Shown here one piece after another: positions 24,950 to 37,012 of a DNA stretch of 64,000 nt (position 1 is the stretch's first letter; each line of letters starts with the position of its first letter). The position numbers and the translations under genes are program-made. Under the pieces are notes generated by a model that worked only from the letters and a program-made list of their open reading frames with translations, was not told the origin of the DNA and made no database searches. The stretch spans positions 2,542,001 to 2,606,000 of the forward strand of contig CM055912.1 of assembly GCA_029582155.1 (NCBI GenBank), given 5' to 3'. This DNA is from Panopea generosa (lineage: Eukaryota; Mollusca; Bivalvia; Adapedonta; Hiatellidae).

Positions 24950-26146
24950 ATGTCTCAAACACCAGAGCTTGCTGAACCAACCGCCTGGAATTTGACGTCA
25001 TACACTATCCACAAAGATCTAAATATGAACTCAGACAACGGGTCGTACGGTGACATTTACACTGATTACTTGTATACTGGTTTTGAAGACTTTAAATTTG
25101 ATGAGTTTGATATATTCTTTGACATGAAGCCTTTGAACATTTTTCTTATGATATTATACGGAATTGTTTTCATAGTGGGGTTGCTTGGTAACATATTTGT
25201 GATCATGGTCATAATCAAGTTTAAAAGTATGAGGACATTAACGAATTTTTTTCTGGTGAACTTGACTGTAGGCGATATTCTTGTGATCTTGATATGCATT
25301 CCTGTTACTCTAGGGCAAACTATTTACAAAAAGTGGATTTATGGTGAAGTGTTGTGTAAGTTATCGCCCTTTATCCAAGGCTCAGCCGTCGGTGTCAGTG
25401 TTCTATCGTTGCTTTCCATTAGCGCCAGTCGATATTTCGCCATATATAAACCATTAACCGCGAAAATTGTGTTTTCAACGCGAAATACACGCTTTATGCT
25501 GTTTGCAATCTGGATAATTTCATTCGCGTCATTTTCCCCACTTCTGGTAGTCAACTCAGTGACCACGTATGGATATCAGGGACTTTTTGAAAATAAAATC
25601 TGCGAAGAAAAGTGGCGAACACTTAAGAACAAGCACATTTATAACGTCTTTATATTTTGCATCTTATTCCTGTGGCCAATCATTTTAATGGCAATAGCCT
25701 ATTCGATTATCGGTCATACGCTCTGGATCGGGAACACAATGCTGTTTCGGGATGAAAGCAAGTCCAACCAGAAGAGAAACTGCCAGATTCTGAAACAGAG
25801 ACGAAGAACAGTCAAGATGCTGGTGTGTGTGATTGTTATATTTGGAGTGTGTTGGTTACCTTACTATATAGTTTATTTGTGGATCGATTTCAATTTAAAC
25901 GACAAAAGTAAAGTAGAGACAATGGATTTTGTATATACGTACATTTATCCCCTCGTTTTATTGTTAGGGCTTGCTAATTCAGCAGTAAATCCAATTTGCT
26001 ACTGTTTTCTTAGTCATGGATTCCGTCGAGGTTTCAACAAGATGTTCTGTAACGGCTTTATCAAGAGAAGCGGCAGTTTTCTGCGACGGACATCCTGGAA
26101 ATTTAAAACAACAGTCAGTGAGAGTGTGGAGACAGCCAACTTATGA
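24950..26146 (+). CDS. Class A (rhodopsin-like) peptide-type GPCR
   Basis: A 398-residue seven-transmembrane receptor, complete from ATG to TGA, acting at the plasma membrane through G proteins. Landmarks seen: N81 in TM1 (GN), D109 in TM2 (NLTVGD), W129 and C136 around ECL1/TM3 with partner C218 in ECL2, R161 (in SRY rather than D/ERY), W188 in TM4, P243 in TM5, CWLP 301-304 in TM6, NPICY 347-351 in TM7. The extracellular N-terminus (about 60 residues) has sequons at N14 and N30, an acidic Tyr/Phe-rich stretch (33-58) and no signal peptide. The third intracellular loop is short and basic (RRR 284-286); C367 after helix 8 could be palmitoylated, and RRTS 379-382 fits a PKA site. The start was chosen because a splice acceptor lies just upstream and the ATG has A at -3. 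The W-x-x-G-x-x-x-C-K pattern and CWLP suggest a neuropeptide receptor; orexin/allatotropin-, CCHamide/bombesin- or NPY-like assignment cannot be made by eye. Confidence 0.95.
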   Translation: MSQTPELAEPTAWNLTSYTIHKDLNMNSDNGSYGDIYTDYLYTGFEDFKFDEFDIFFDMKPLNIFLMILYGIVFIVGLLGNIFVIMVIIKFKSMRTLTNFFLVNLTVGDILVILICIPVTLGQTIYKKWIYGEVLCKLSPFIQGSAVGVSVLSLLSISASRYFAIYKPLTAKIVFSTRNTRFMLFAIWIISFASFSPLLVVNSVTTYGYQGLFENKICEEKWRTLKNKHIYNVFIFCILFLWPIILMAIAYSIIGHTLWIGNTMLFRDESKSNQKRNCQILKQRRRTVKMLVCVIVIFGVCWLPYYIVYLWIDFNLNDKSKVETMDFVYTYIYPLVLLLGLANSAVNPICYCFLSHGFRRGFNKMFCNGFIKRSGSFLRRTSWKFKTTVSESVETANL

Positions 26147-26181
26147 ATGTCTGTTTTTGTTATTACTACCATTAATGGATA

Positions 26182-26187
26182 AATAAA
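26182..26187 (+). promoter_or_regulatory. Candidate polyadenylation signal of the GPCR
   Basis: AATAAA, in a run AAATAAATAA, lies 35 bases after the GPCR stop codon. It would give a very short 3'UTR. In such AT-rich DNA the hexamer is common by chance, so this is only the first candidate. Confidence 0.4.
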
Positions 26188-26370
26188 TAAGTGAAGTAAA
26201 TACATTTTATGTAATGATTTGAACAATTGTGCACAATGACCCAAAATACGTCGTTTTGATTATTGTTATTCAATGACATGCATTGTCTGTGATAGAGGTT
26301 TAATTATCATTAAATTAATTGAATTATTAAATCTGACATGAAGGCAGAAATAGTTCCATTCGACTCAGTT

Positions 26371-29070
26371 TGACATATTCTATTATACTATGTACATGTA
26401 TTGATATATTGTAATATACTATATTCATGTACTGATTTATTGTAATATACTATGTACATGTACTGATATATTGTAATATAATATATTCATGTACTGACAT
26501 ATTGTAATGTACTTTGTACATGTATTGATTTATTGTAATATACTATATTCATGTACTGATATATTGTAATATACTATGTACATGTACTGATATATTGTAA
26601 TATACTATGTACATGTATTGACATATTGTAGTATACTATGTACATGTACTGATATGTTGTATTATACTATGTACATGTACTAACATATTGTAATATACAT
26701 TGTACATGTACTGATATATTGTAAAATACAATGTACATGTACTAACATATTGTAATATACTATGTACATGTATTGATATATTGTAATATACTATGTGCAT
26801 GTACTGATATATTGGTAAAATACTATGTGCATGTACTGATATATTGTAGTATACTATGTACATGTACTGACATATTATAAAATACTATGTACATATTTAC
26901 TATGTACATGTACTGCTATATTGTAATATACTATGTGCATGTACTGATATATTGTAATATACCATGTACATGCAATAATATATAATAATATACTATGTAC
27001 TTGTATTGATATATTGTAATATACAATGTACTTGTACTGCTATATTGTATTATACTGTTTACATGTACTGATATATAGTAATATACTATGTACATGTATA
27101 CTATGTACATGTATTGATATATTGTAATATACAATGTACATGTACTGACATACTGTAATATACTATGTACATGTACTGATATATTGTAATATACTATGTA
27201 CATGTACTAATATATTGTATTATACTATGTACATGTACTGATATATTGTAATATACTATGTACATGTACTGATATATTGTAATATACTATGTACGTGAAC
27301 TGATATATTGTAATATACTATGTACATGTACTGATATATTGTAGTATACTATGTACATGAACTGATATAGTGTAATATGCTATGTACATGTACTGACATA
27401 TTGTAATATACTATGTACATGTACTGACATATTGTAATCTACTATGTACATGTACTGATATATTGTAATATACAATGTGCATGTACTGATATATTGTAAT
27501 ATACTATGTACATGTACTAATATATTGCAATATACCATGTGCATGTACTGATATATTGCAATATACTATGTGCATGTACTAATATAGTGCAATATACAAT
27601 GTACATGTACTGATATATTGTAAAATACTATGTGCATGTACTGATATATTGCAATATACAATGTACATGTACTGATATATTGTAATATGCTATGTACATG
27701 TACTGATATATTGTAATATGCTATGTACATGTACTGATATATTGTAATATGCTATGTACATGTACTGATATATTGTACTATGTACATGTACTGATATATT
27801 GTAATATACTTTGTCCATTTACTGACATATTGTACTATACTTTGTACTTGTATTGATATATATTGTAATATACAATGTACGTGTACTGCTATATTGTATT
27901 ATACTATTTACATGTACTGATATATTGTAATATACTATGTACATGTATACTATGTACATGTACTGATATATTGTAATATACAATGTACATGTACTGACAT
28001 ATTATAATATACTATGTACATGTACTGATATATTGTAATATACTATGTACGTGTACTGACATATTGTAATATACAAAGTACATGTACTGATATATTGTAA
28101 TATACAATGTACATGTACTGACATATTGTAATATACTATATACATGCACTGACATATTGTAATATACTATGTACATGTACTGACATATTGTAATATACAA
28201 TGTACATGTACTGACATATTGTAATATCCTATGTACATGAAATGACATATTGTAATATGCAATGTACATGTACTAATATAGTGCAATATACAATGTACAT
28301 GTACTGATATATTGTAAAATACTATGTGCATGTACTGATATATTGCAATATACAATGTACATGTACTGATATATTGTAATATGCTATGTACATGTACTGA
28401 TATATTGTAATATGCTATGTACATGTACTGATATATTGTAATATGCTATGTACATGTACTGATATATTGTACTATGTACATGTACTGATATATTGTAATA
28501 TACTTTGTCCATTTACTGACATATTGTACTATACTTTGTACTTGTATTGATATATATTGTAATATACAATGTACGTGTACTGCTATATTGTATTATACTA
28601 TTTACATGTACTGATATATTGTAATATACTATGTACATGTATACTATGTACATGTACTGACATATTGTAATATACTATGTACATGTACTGATATATTGTA
28701 ATATACTATGTACGTGTACTGACATATTGTAATATACAAAGTACATGTACTGATATATTGTAATATACAATGTACATGTACTGACATATTGTAATATACT
28801 ATATACATGCACTGACATATTGTAATATACTATGTACATTTACTGACATATTGTAATATACAATGTACATGTACTGACATATTGTAATATCCTATGTACA
28901 TGAAATGACATATTGTAATATGCAATGTACATGTGCTGACATATTGTAATATTCTATGTACATGTACTGACATATTGTAATATACAATGTACATGTACTG
29001 ACATATTGTAATATACTATGTACATGTACTGACATATTGTAATATACAATGTACATGTACTGACATATCC
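26371..29070. repeat. 31-bp satellite with higher-order repeats
   Basis: About 87 copies of a 31-bp unit built on TGTACATGTACTGATATATT and GTAATATACTA. TGTACATGTA is itself palindromic. It begins ~225 bp after the GPCR stop. Marker words show larger duplicated blocks: GTACATGTATAC at 27,090, 27,939 and 28,633; AATATAGTGC at 27,581 and 28,275. Tyr/Ile-rich minus-strand frames through it are periodic artefacts (three units equal 31 codons). Confidence 0.97.
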
Positions 29071-30084
29071 TTTTTGCTCAGTGTGTTTTACCCTTGGACG
29101 TGGCATTGTATTGGTTAGCTATTATGTGTTAATGTTCAATCCATTTGCGTTTGCTATTGTAAATAGCGCTATTGTGATATACCTTCGTTATGTCTGTGTG
29201 TCTTTATGTACCGTGTGGCGACTGTCATGTGTCCCGGTATATGCAATCATTGTTATTATTGTTATGTCCCGCTTTTCGAAGAAAATTCGGGGATATTAAA
29301 TTGGCGCCTGTTCGTGTACCACAATCTTGTGAATGGAGTTCCTCCCATAGTTCAGATACAACTTACTAAACAGCAGATTTATGGTCTCAATATCACCTTT
29401 TGATGAAGGAATTGTTTTCATTGTTTGAGTTATGACTCTTTATGGTAATGTCACAACTCTACGGTCACAACTCCTCCACAGTTTTAAGCTGATTGAAATT
29501 AAAGTTACTGTCACAGTAGGGACATGACCGGAACATAATTATGTCTGTGGTCTTGGAATTCAGATTCAATGATGTTCATTAAGTTATGGCCCTATGTTAC
29601 TTAGATTAATATATCTATGTTACTTTGAATAATATATATATAATATATATATTTTTCAGTCACCCATTTGAATGACCCATTTATTCTCCCCGTCCTAGGT
29701 GTGCGAGGGTCGGGGAGGACCATCTCTCTACACACCTTACAATTTCAAAATAAATAAATATATCTATATCAATTGCATATAAAATAATTCACCATGAATT
29801 ATATTTTATGTTGATACTATTGAAATTTGCTGTACTGTATATGGTATTAATATGAGTCTGTCGTCTGACTTTCCGATTCATGTGTTATACTTTGTCTGAC
29901 TGACCCCCATTATCGCAAACAAACAGGAAAAGTTCAAAACTGACGAAACATACGAGCAAATATTGGCGGCCTCCGCACAGCAAAATTACATATTTTTATA
30001 TTTATTACGTTTGATATCTGATGTGATGTAGAATAGTTTTATATCTTACTGGTTACAGCGCAAGCTTCAGTGTTAGGCGATTCG
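29071..30084. other. Unique AT-rich DNA between two satellites
   Basis: A 72-codon (29,081) and a 65-codon (29,206) overlapping frame show no clear family. An (AT) run and a GC-richer stretch (GGTCGGGGAGGACC, ~29,709) are the only notable items. Confidence 0.45.
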
Positions 30085-31755
30085 ATCCAGATTATTGGTA
30101 ATTTGTTCGATACCATATCACAGCCATATGTCCGATACCCTATCACAATCACATTTTCGATACCCTATCACTGCCACATGTTCGATACCTAACACAGTCC
30201 CATGTGCGATTCCATATCAGATCCACACGTTCGATACATTATCGCAGCCACACGTTCGATACCCTATCGCAGCCACATGTTCGATACCTTATCACAGTCA
30301 CATGTGCGATACTCTATCACAGCCCCATGTGCGATACCATATAACAGTCACACGTTCGATACCCTATCACAGTCACACGTTCGATACCCTATCACAGTCA
30401 CATGTTCGATACCCTATCACAGTCACATGTCCGATAATCTATCACAGTCACATGTTCACTACCCTATCACAGCCTCATGTTCAATATCCTATCACAGTCT
30501 CATGTTCGATACCCTTTCACAGTCACATTTTCAATACCCTATCGCAGTCACATGTTCACTACCCTATCACAGCCACATGTTCAATACTCTATCACAGTCA
30601 TATGTCCACTACCCTATCACAGTCACATGTGCAATACTCTATCACAGTCATATGTCCACTACCCTATCACAGTCACATGTGCGATACTCTATCACAGTCA
30701 TATATCCACTACCCTATCACAGTCACATGTGCGATACTCTATCACAGTCACATGTTCAATCTCCTATAACAGTCACATGTCCACTACCCTATCACAGCCA
30801 CATGTTCGATATCTTTACAAAGTCTCCTGTGCGATACTATATCACAGTCCCATGTTCGATACCCTAATACAGTCCCATGTGCGATACCATATTACAGCCA
30901 CACGTTTGATGCCCTATCACAGTCACACGTTCAATACCTATCACAGTCACACGTTCGATACCCTATCACAGCCACATGTTCGAAACCCTATCCCAGTGAC
31001 ACGTTCGATACCTTATCACAGCTACAGTTTCGATATCCTATCACAGTCACACGTGCGATACTCTATCACAGTCCCGCGTGCAATACCCTATCACAGCCAC
31101 ATGTTCGAAACCCTATCACAACTACGTATTCGATACCCTATCGCAGTCACGTGTTCGATACCCTATCGCAGCTACGTGTTCGATACCCTATCGCAGTCAC
31201 GTGTTCTATACCCTATCACAGTCACGTGTTCGATACCCTATCGCAACCACTTGTTCGATACCCTATCGCAGTCACGTGTTTTATATCCTATCGCAGTCAC
31301 GTTTTCGATATCCTATCACAGTCACTTGTTCGATACCCTATCGCAACCACGTGTTTGATACCCTATCGCAGTCACGTGTTCTATATCCTATCGCAGTCAC
31401 GTGTTCGATACCCTATCGCAGTCATGTGTTCGATATTTTATCACAGCTCCACGTTCGATACCCTATCACAACCACTTCTTCGATACCCTATCGCAGTCAC
31501 GTGTTCTATATCCTATCGCAGTCACGTGTTCGATATCCTATCATAGTCACGTGTTCGATACCCTATCGCAACCACGTGTTCGATACCCTATCGCAGTCAC
31601 GTGTTCGATATCCTATCACTGTCACGTGTTCGATACCCTATCGCAACCACTTGTTCGATACCCTATCGCAGTCACGTGTTCTATATCCTATCACAGACAC
31701 ATGTTCGATACCCTATCACAGACACACGTTCGATACCCTATTATAGACGTATGTT
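30085..31755. repeat. 25-bp satellite, CpG-containing
   Basis: About 67 copies of a unit containing TTCGATACCCTATC and ACAGTCACATG; period 25 (ACCCTATCAC at 30,361, ~30,386, 30,411). The unit contains almost no stop codons on the plus strand, so frames of 85-293 codons run through it in all three plus-strand frames; these are not genes. The first part mostly has CACATG or CACACG; from 31,148 most copies have CACGTG. Confidence 0.97.
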
Positions 31756-33901
31756 AGGTTATTGTGCAAAACACTGTATCATTGTATGCTCAGCGCTGAT
31801 TTTACACGAAATACATCGAGCGATATTTGCTGAAGTCTCCATAATATGTTTTTTTTAATTCATGTATTTTTTTTTTACTATATTACTAGATAAAGCGTAT
31901 TTCTAGTCAAGATCATCCTCGACACTTGCTTTTTTAAAAACACAACGTCTTGGCAATTTCGTCAAAAATGTAACTGGATTCTAATTGGCTGACAAAGACA
32001 ATTGGACAACCTCGGCGAGATTTTTATAAAATCTAACACAGCTTTTTCAGCAGACTGTTTAAATGTTTATTGTTTTCTTTTCATTTTTTTCCTACATTTT
32101 TTATCTGCAATGACTTTAAAATTGAATTATCTATTTACTTTTAGAAACGTACGTCGTATTGAAGGTGTGTTTATCTTACATTTTAGCAAATCAAATCCGA
32201 CTTCCGGTTTTTTAAAATTGTTTGCACAACGAGTTTTAGAAAAGCAAGTTATGAATATTACCTATACTAGTTTGATTTATGATATTTCACATAATTTGTA
32301 TGGACACTTAACATTCCGACTGTCTTTATATTTTGTGTTTCCATGTGCATTTTAGTAATGAAATTGTTAACGAGCAATGCTAATGTATCAGGATATATAG
32401 TGAACCAGCATTACCCGTTCTAATGTATTTAAAAATCGCTAAATGCTAAAACCTCACAATTACTTATTATATGTATATAAGTCAATTACGATTCCAGGTT
32501 GAATATAACAGCCGTCAACAAGAATATAATAGAAAGGATTTTAATCTTTATAACGTAAACCGCCGCTAATTGCTAAAACCTAACAGTTATTTAAGGCTAT
32601 TACGCGCAATCTGTATAAAAACAAACGTTAACAACTATAAAATATAATGATCGCATAATGGACGACACTCATGTACACTTGCACGTGAACCAATACTTGA
32701 AATACAGACACCAGTGTCTGTTTGTGTACGTATAATGCAAGAACATTATATTGACAAATTTACGAAAATTCATCTTCGGTTTACATTCATACAATTCTGT
32801 TGGCTTTTGGCAGCCTTACGACTTATTCAATAAAAATATTTTATAAGTGGCGCGAAATAGTCCTCTACCAGACGACAGTCCTCTAACAAACCTGTTTACC
32901 AAAGTCTGCAAGGCTTTATGGGATATTTCTAGGAACTCTCTGCTGGTTTATCATAGAGGAAATCATATAAATATTTTAAACTTCGTCTTGGTGCTAAAAG
33001 TCGTTGTTTGTTTGTCGAGCATTTTGCAATTTTGTATTATAGGGTACTGAACGTATATGGATTAATATTAGATAAGATGAGTTGTTTTGACAGAGGAATA
33101 CGAGCTTGTGTGCATTCTTCCGCCAAAACAACGAGTCCCAATTGATATTTATATATACACGTTCAGTAACCTTTTTATTGTATGCTTTCATATTGTTTAG
33201 GACAGTTTGAATTGTTAAATGCTTTCTATTAATTGTTCATATAAATATTGGTTATACTCTTATTCCGAAATATCATACTGACGTAATACGGCGGGAAATA
33301 GTACAATGTCATTTCGCAATTTGATGTTACGGCATAGAAATAACCATCATCAATGCCGTTTGTGTCAGAATTCTTTAAACCAAGAGATATAGTGTCTTAT
33401 CGTATTTTATCCCCGATGAAGACCATTTTGGGCGAAATAACACAGATGGCGAAAGTATTTCTTACTGCTGTTGCGCTTACTAAATTTCCCTTGCAATACC
33501 AATCATAAAATACTACACGCTCATCTTCTATAGAAAATTATACGAACAGTATGAAAGTACACAATAAAAGTTGATATTATGGATGTAGTTATTGGTGAAT
33601 AATTTTTAACAGTTAAAATATGTCGACCACTATGAAATAGTTTTGCATATAAAATGCTATATAGTTGTATTATTTGATTATGTTTATTACATTAAATGTT
33701 ATCGCCAATATATCACGTAAGTCGCTGTATTAAGTCTGCATGTTATTTATCTGAATGGTTTAAACTGTCTTGTTAGATACAGTTAGTATTAAACATAATT
33801 TATATTTGATACATTCGTACTTCCAACGATCTGAATATATCCCAAACCATCATCATATTGTTATTATACAATATGTCTTAAACTTTAGTAATGCATACTT
33901 A
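31756..33901. other. AT-rich intergenic DNA, no supported gene
   Basis: The longest frame (117 codons, 32,002) is Phe/Leu-rich with no recognisable domain, typical of random AT-rich DNA. A 67-codon frame at 32,847 is similar. No repeat recognised. Confidence 0.5.
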
Positions 33902-34098
33902 TACAGACCGTAATCCGTTCCAAACGAACGCAAACGAAACGAATATCACACGCGCTTTAAACGTTATACAAACGGACTAAAATTGCAAACCATAAACGAA
34001 ACTAAAATGCATTTAAAACGCAAAACAAACGCGTTTGACACGCAAAACAAACTCATTTGAAATGCATTTTGGTGTACTTGAACGGATTACGGTCTGTA
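33902..34098. mobile_element. Intact CAGACCGTAAT MITE with perfect 19-bp terminal repeats
   Basis: TACAGACCGTAATCCGTTC at 33,902-33,920 is exactly inverted at 34,080-34,098. The outer TA on each side fits a TA target-site duplication, as in the Tc1/mariner superfamily. The interior is rich in AAACGAAC-type words. A partial copy is at 22.2 kb. Confidence 0.9.
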
Positions 34099-34500
34099 TG
34101 TAAAAAAGAATTAAAAATTGATTTGTCTCCTTAATACGATATAATAATTACCAAAATGATTTTATAATCATTTGTAGATTTTTTTAATTCGAAACAATAT
34201 GACTGTTCAAGTACTCCTTTTTTTTTAAAAAAATTGTGCTGCGCAATCAACAATTAAACGCGTAATAAGTCCTACGCTGTATCGGTCTATGCTGGCGCCT
34301 CCGTGATATATTACATTCTAAGCACCATACTGTGCTGCTGTTTTGTAAATACATACGTATTATAGTTTAAATATTATTAACGTTATTGTGTTTAACGTGC
34401 AATTGTTATGTTGAAAAAAATAACTGAAATAAAATACGTCTCAAATTTCTTAAAATAGTTGTTATGTTTATATATTACATGTATCCAATATTAAGATTTA

Positions 34501-34691
34501 CAGTAGAACTTCGATGGCTCGAACCCGACCCAAAATAGATAATATGTTGTTCGAGCCAAGTATTGTTCAACATCATACCATACATGCACAAGTACATACA
34601 TCGGAATAGGAATTCGGCCGTGACCAGATAAGTGGTTCGAGCTATAAGTGGTGTTCCAGCTATCCGTGTTCGAGTCAACGAAGTTATACTG
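34501..34691. mobile_element. pogo/Tigger-like MITE
   Basis: The left end CAGTAGAACTTCGATGGCTC pairs with the right end GAGTCAACGAAGTTATACTG, flanked by TA on both sides. 191 bp, noncoding. Short ends beginning CAGT and TA duplication suggest the pogo branch; this is inference from the ends. Confidence 0.75.
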
Positions 34692-34960
34692 TATTTTTCA
34701 AAGATCCGTATCTGAATCGTTAAATCGTCTATTATTGCGTCGTTAAACACACATATAAAAGTGAAATGACACTATCATAAAAGTATAGACAATAATTTAA
34801 TAGATTTAATATGTGATTCGCTACAGTCTACATACATTGGCCTTGACTAGCTCATTCAGTAACCGGATGTCACATCTCTGAGTATGCAGAGAGAGGTGTA
34901 CCTAGTAATGGTTAACCACCTGAAGGATGACAGGAATGACGATTAAATGCGCTTGTCTGT

Positions 34961-35404
34961 AGTACGGCCCCAGCTCTCCCGATCGTGTCCGTTAAAAAGC
35001 AATGTTGGGAAAGCCACATTTGAGCACGTTGATTGGTCAGTTAAATAACGTCTTAGCCTAATGAGGCATTCAATTGCTACGAAGTGTGCGACATACATAG
35101 ATTTCCCTGCTTTTTTCATTGGTGGTTAATAAACTTGATTCGGGCGATATCAGGTTCAGGGATAGACTAGTATTCTCATAGTCTATCCCAGAACCTGATA
35201 TATTCCGAATTAGGTCTATTAACCACCAATGAAAAAGCAGGGAATTCTATGCCTGTCCCACAATTCATAGCAGATGAACGCTTACTTAAACTGTGACACC
35301 ATCAAACTTTATGTTGAAGGAATTGACCAATCAACGTGCGCAAATGCGACTTTCCCAACATTGCTAGTTAACGGACCCAATCGGGAAAGCTGGGTCCATA
35401 CTAC
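34961..35404. mobile_element. ~445-bp foldback / long hairpin
   Basis: Two long arms pair around a ~9-base loop near 35,173. Inner arms: CATTGGTGGTTAATA...ATATCAGGTTC...GGGATAGACTA against TAGTCTATCCC...GAACCTGATAT...TTAACCACCAATG. Outer arms: CCCAGCT..CCCGATC, AATGTTGGGAAAG and ACGTTGATTGGTCA against their complements ending at ~35,404. A ~60-bp region per arm is diverged. The 61-codon frame at 35,274 lies in the right arm and is not supported. Confidence 0.85.
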
Positions 35405-35834
35405 ATATTTCTCATTATTTGTTCAGCACATGCTGGTGTCACTTGATAAGAGGCGATGATCACGTCAAACGGTCTACATAGTTACATGATTTGAAAAGAG
35501 GAGTTACCTAGACCTAGTATACTATGCAAATATTAGTTAATAGTTTATCCATTATGTTAGCAAATGTATATATTTATCTTGTCATAAAATGCTTATATCT
35601 CATACACAATAATGTTATCTTTTGTATGGTTTAAAACTGAATTTAAAATATCCAAATCCAAATTACTTCTAAAGTATGCTACACATAATCGTGCAATACG
35701 TATTGTTCATTTTAATTATATGAAATATTAAATATTTAATATTACGTTTTAGTTGTTTTGTAATATTTTATTTATTTATGAATTATGGATAAGTCGTCGC
35801 AAAGGCATTCTGTCTTAAGACAACTTCTTCAATC

Positions 35835-36090
35835 AAATGACAAATCATTCCATTATAAAAGAACAAAACGAAACTGAAAATTCATTATATTGGACTTTAC
35901 TAGGTCTTTCAATGATAAAGCCTTCCATGTCCTATAGCGATACTCAACTATTATACAACAGTGTAGTGTATGGAAACCAGAAACAATAATATAAATAATG
36001 ACTAGTATTGGTTAACGTCACTGTTAATTGTAACGTGATCAGAATCGAACCACCGGTGTCTTTATTAGCTAAACATTAATATGACCAAGA
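35835..36090. repeat. Duplicated noncoding block, copy A of a pair
   Basis: Parallels 36,681-36,915: shared order of ACAAAACGAAACTGA / ACAAAATGAAACTGA, CGATACTC-CTATT and TTAACGTCACTGTT. The outermost member of the 35.8-49 kb duplication cluster. Confidence 0.6.
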
Positions 36091-36224
36091 GAAAGCAAAG
36101 CTTTGAAAGGATACGGGTTACAAAATGCATCATAAAATCACTACACCGACGAAAGCATAGGCGTGCCAGAGATATATCAATCACGATAACAAGAAGCCCG
36201 TGCAGGAAGTATTTTAAACTGCAA

Positions 36225-36915
36225 TAAAAAAATCAGAGAAAATCAATTTCTATGTGGAGCCCTTCTCGCTCATAGTTTACACTTTGATTGTTTATAGCCG
36301 GTTTTATCGACATTTGGCACTGCTATACATCAAATGGCGAATGTTTTATAAAGATATAGCAAGATACGCCTGGTAATTTTTATCCAACCAACGGGCCCGG
36401 GAGTAGATGCGCTGATCACATCTAAACAACTGAAATACTAATTAAAAAAAAAACACTAAGAAACAAAACAACAGAAAGCCATTGTTGTCATTATTTTGAT
36501 CAAACATTGGCTCTTGTAAGTAATGAAACGAACCATAATGAAGTGTTATTGAATTATATGGTAATAAGTTTGAGAAAATAAGTTACGCGACAAAAAGTAA
36601 ATCGTAAAGTCAACGTTCTCCACAATACAAAATTAAACATATCCATGGAGACAAAATGTTTCGCCAATACAACAATTTTCCAAATAAATGGATTATATCT
36701 TTAAAGAATCCCATAAAAAACAAAATGAAACTGAGGAAATTAATTATAATCGGCTTTATTAAGTTTATATAAACGATACTCGACTATTCAGCAACAATGA
36801 ACGGAAAATAAAAATAATAGCACAACTAATGATTTACATTGTTTAACGTCACTGTTCAATGGAATGTCTCTATAAGATCAGCTAAAAATACAACAAAATG
36901 AACAAGAGAAGATAC
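36225..36915. repeat. Duplication cluster, unit 0
   Basis: Contains TTTGGCACTGCTATACATC (matching 38,366), the AGACAAAATGTTTCGCCA word (matching 38,711 and 41,651) and the second copy of the 35.8-kb block. Noncoding. Confidence 0.6.
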
Positions 36916-37012
36916 AGTATTCAATTGTGCTTCACAATTACACAACACACATTTAAAACATATACATTCAATATATTAACAGGATTCTAGAACTTAGATT
37001 TAGACATATATA

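Noticed and set aside
26636..28424. Tyr/Ile/His-rich minus-strand frames
   Set aside because: Direct translation of the 31-bp satellite; repeat period explains them.
30085..31755. Telomere-like repeat (CCCTAT words)
   Set aside because: The unit is 25 bp with CGATACCCTATC; it is not TTAGGG/CCCTAA and has no terminal context.
30095..31858. Several overlapping plus-strand frames of 85-293 codons
   Set aside because: They run through a 25-bp satellite in all three frames; the unit lacks stops. No start context, domain or bias.
32002..32355. 117-codon frame
   Set aside because: Phe/Leu/Ser-rich random-looking translation, no domain, repeat or conserved context.
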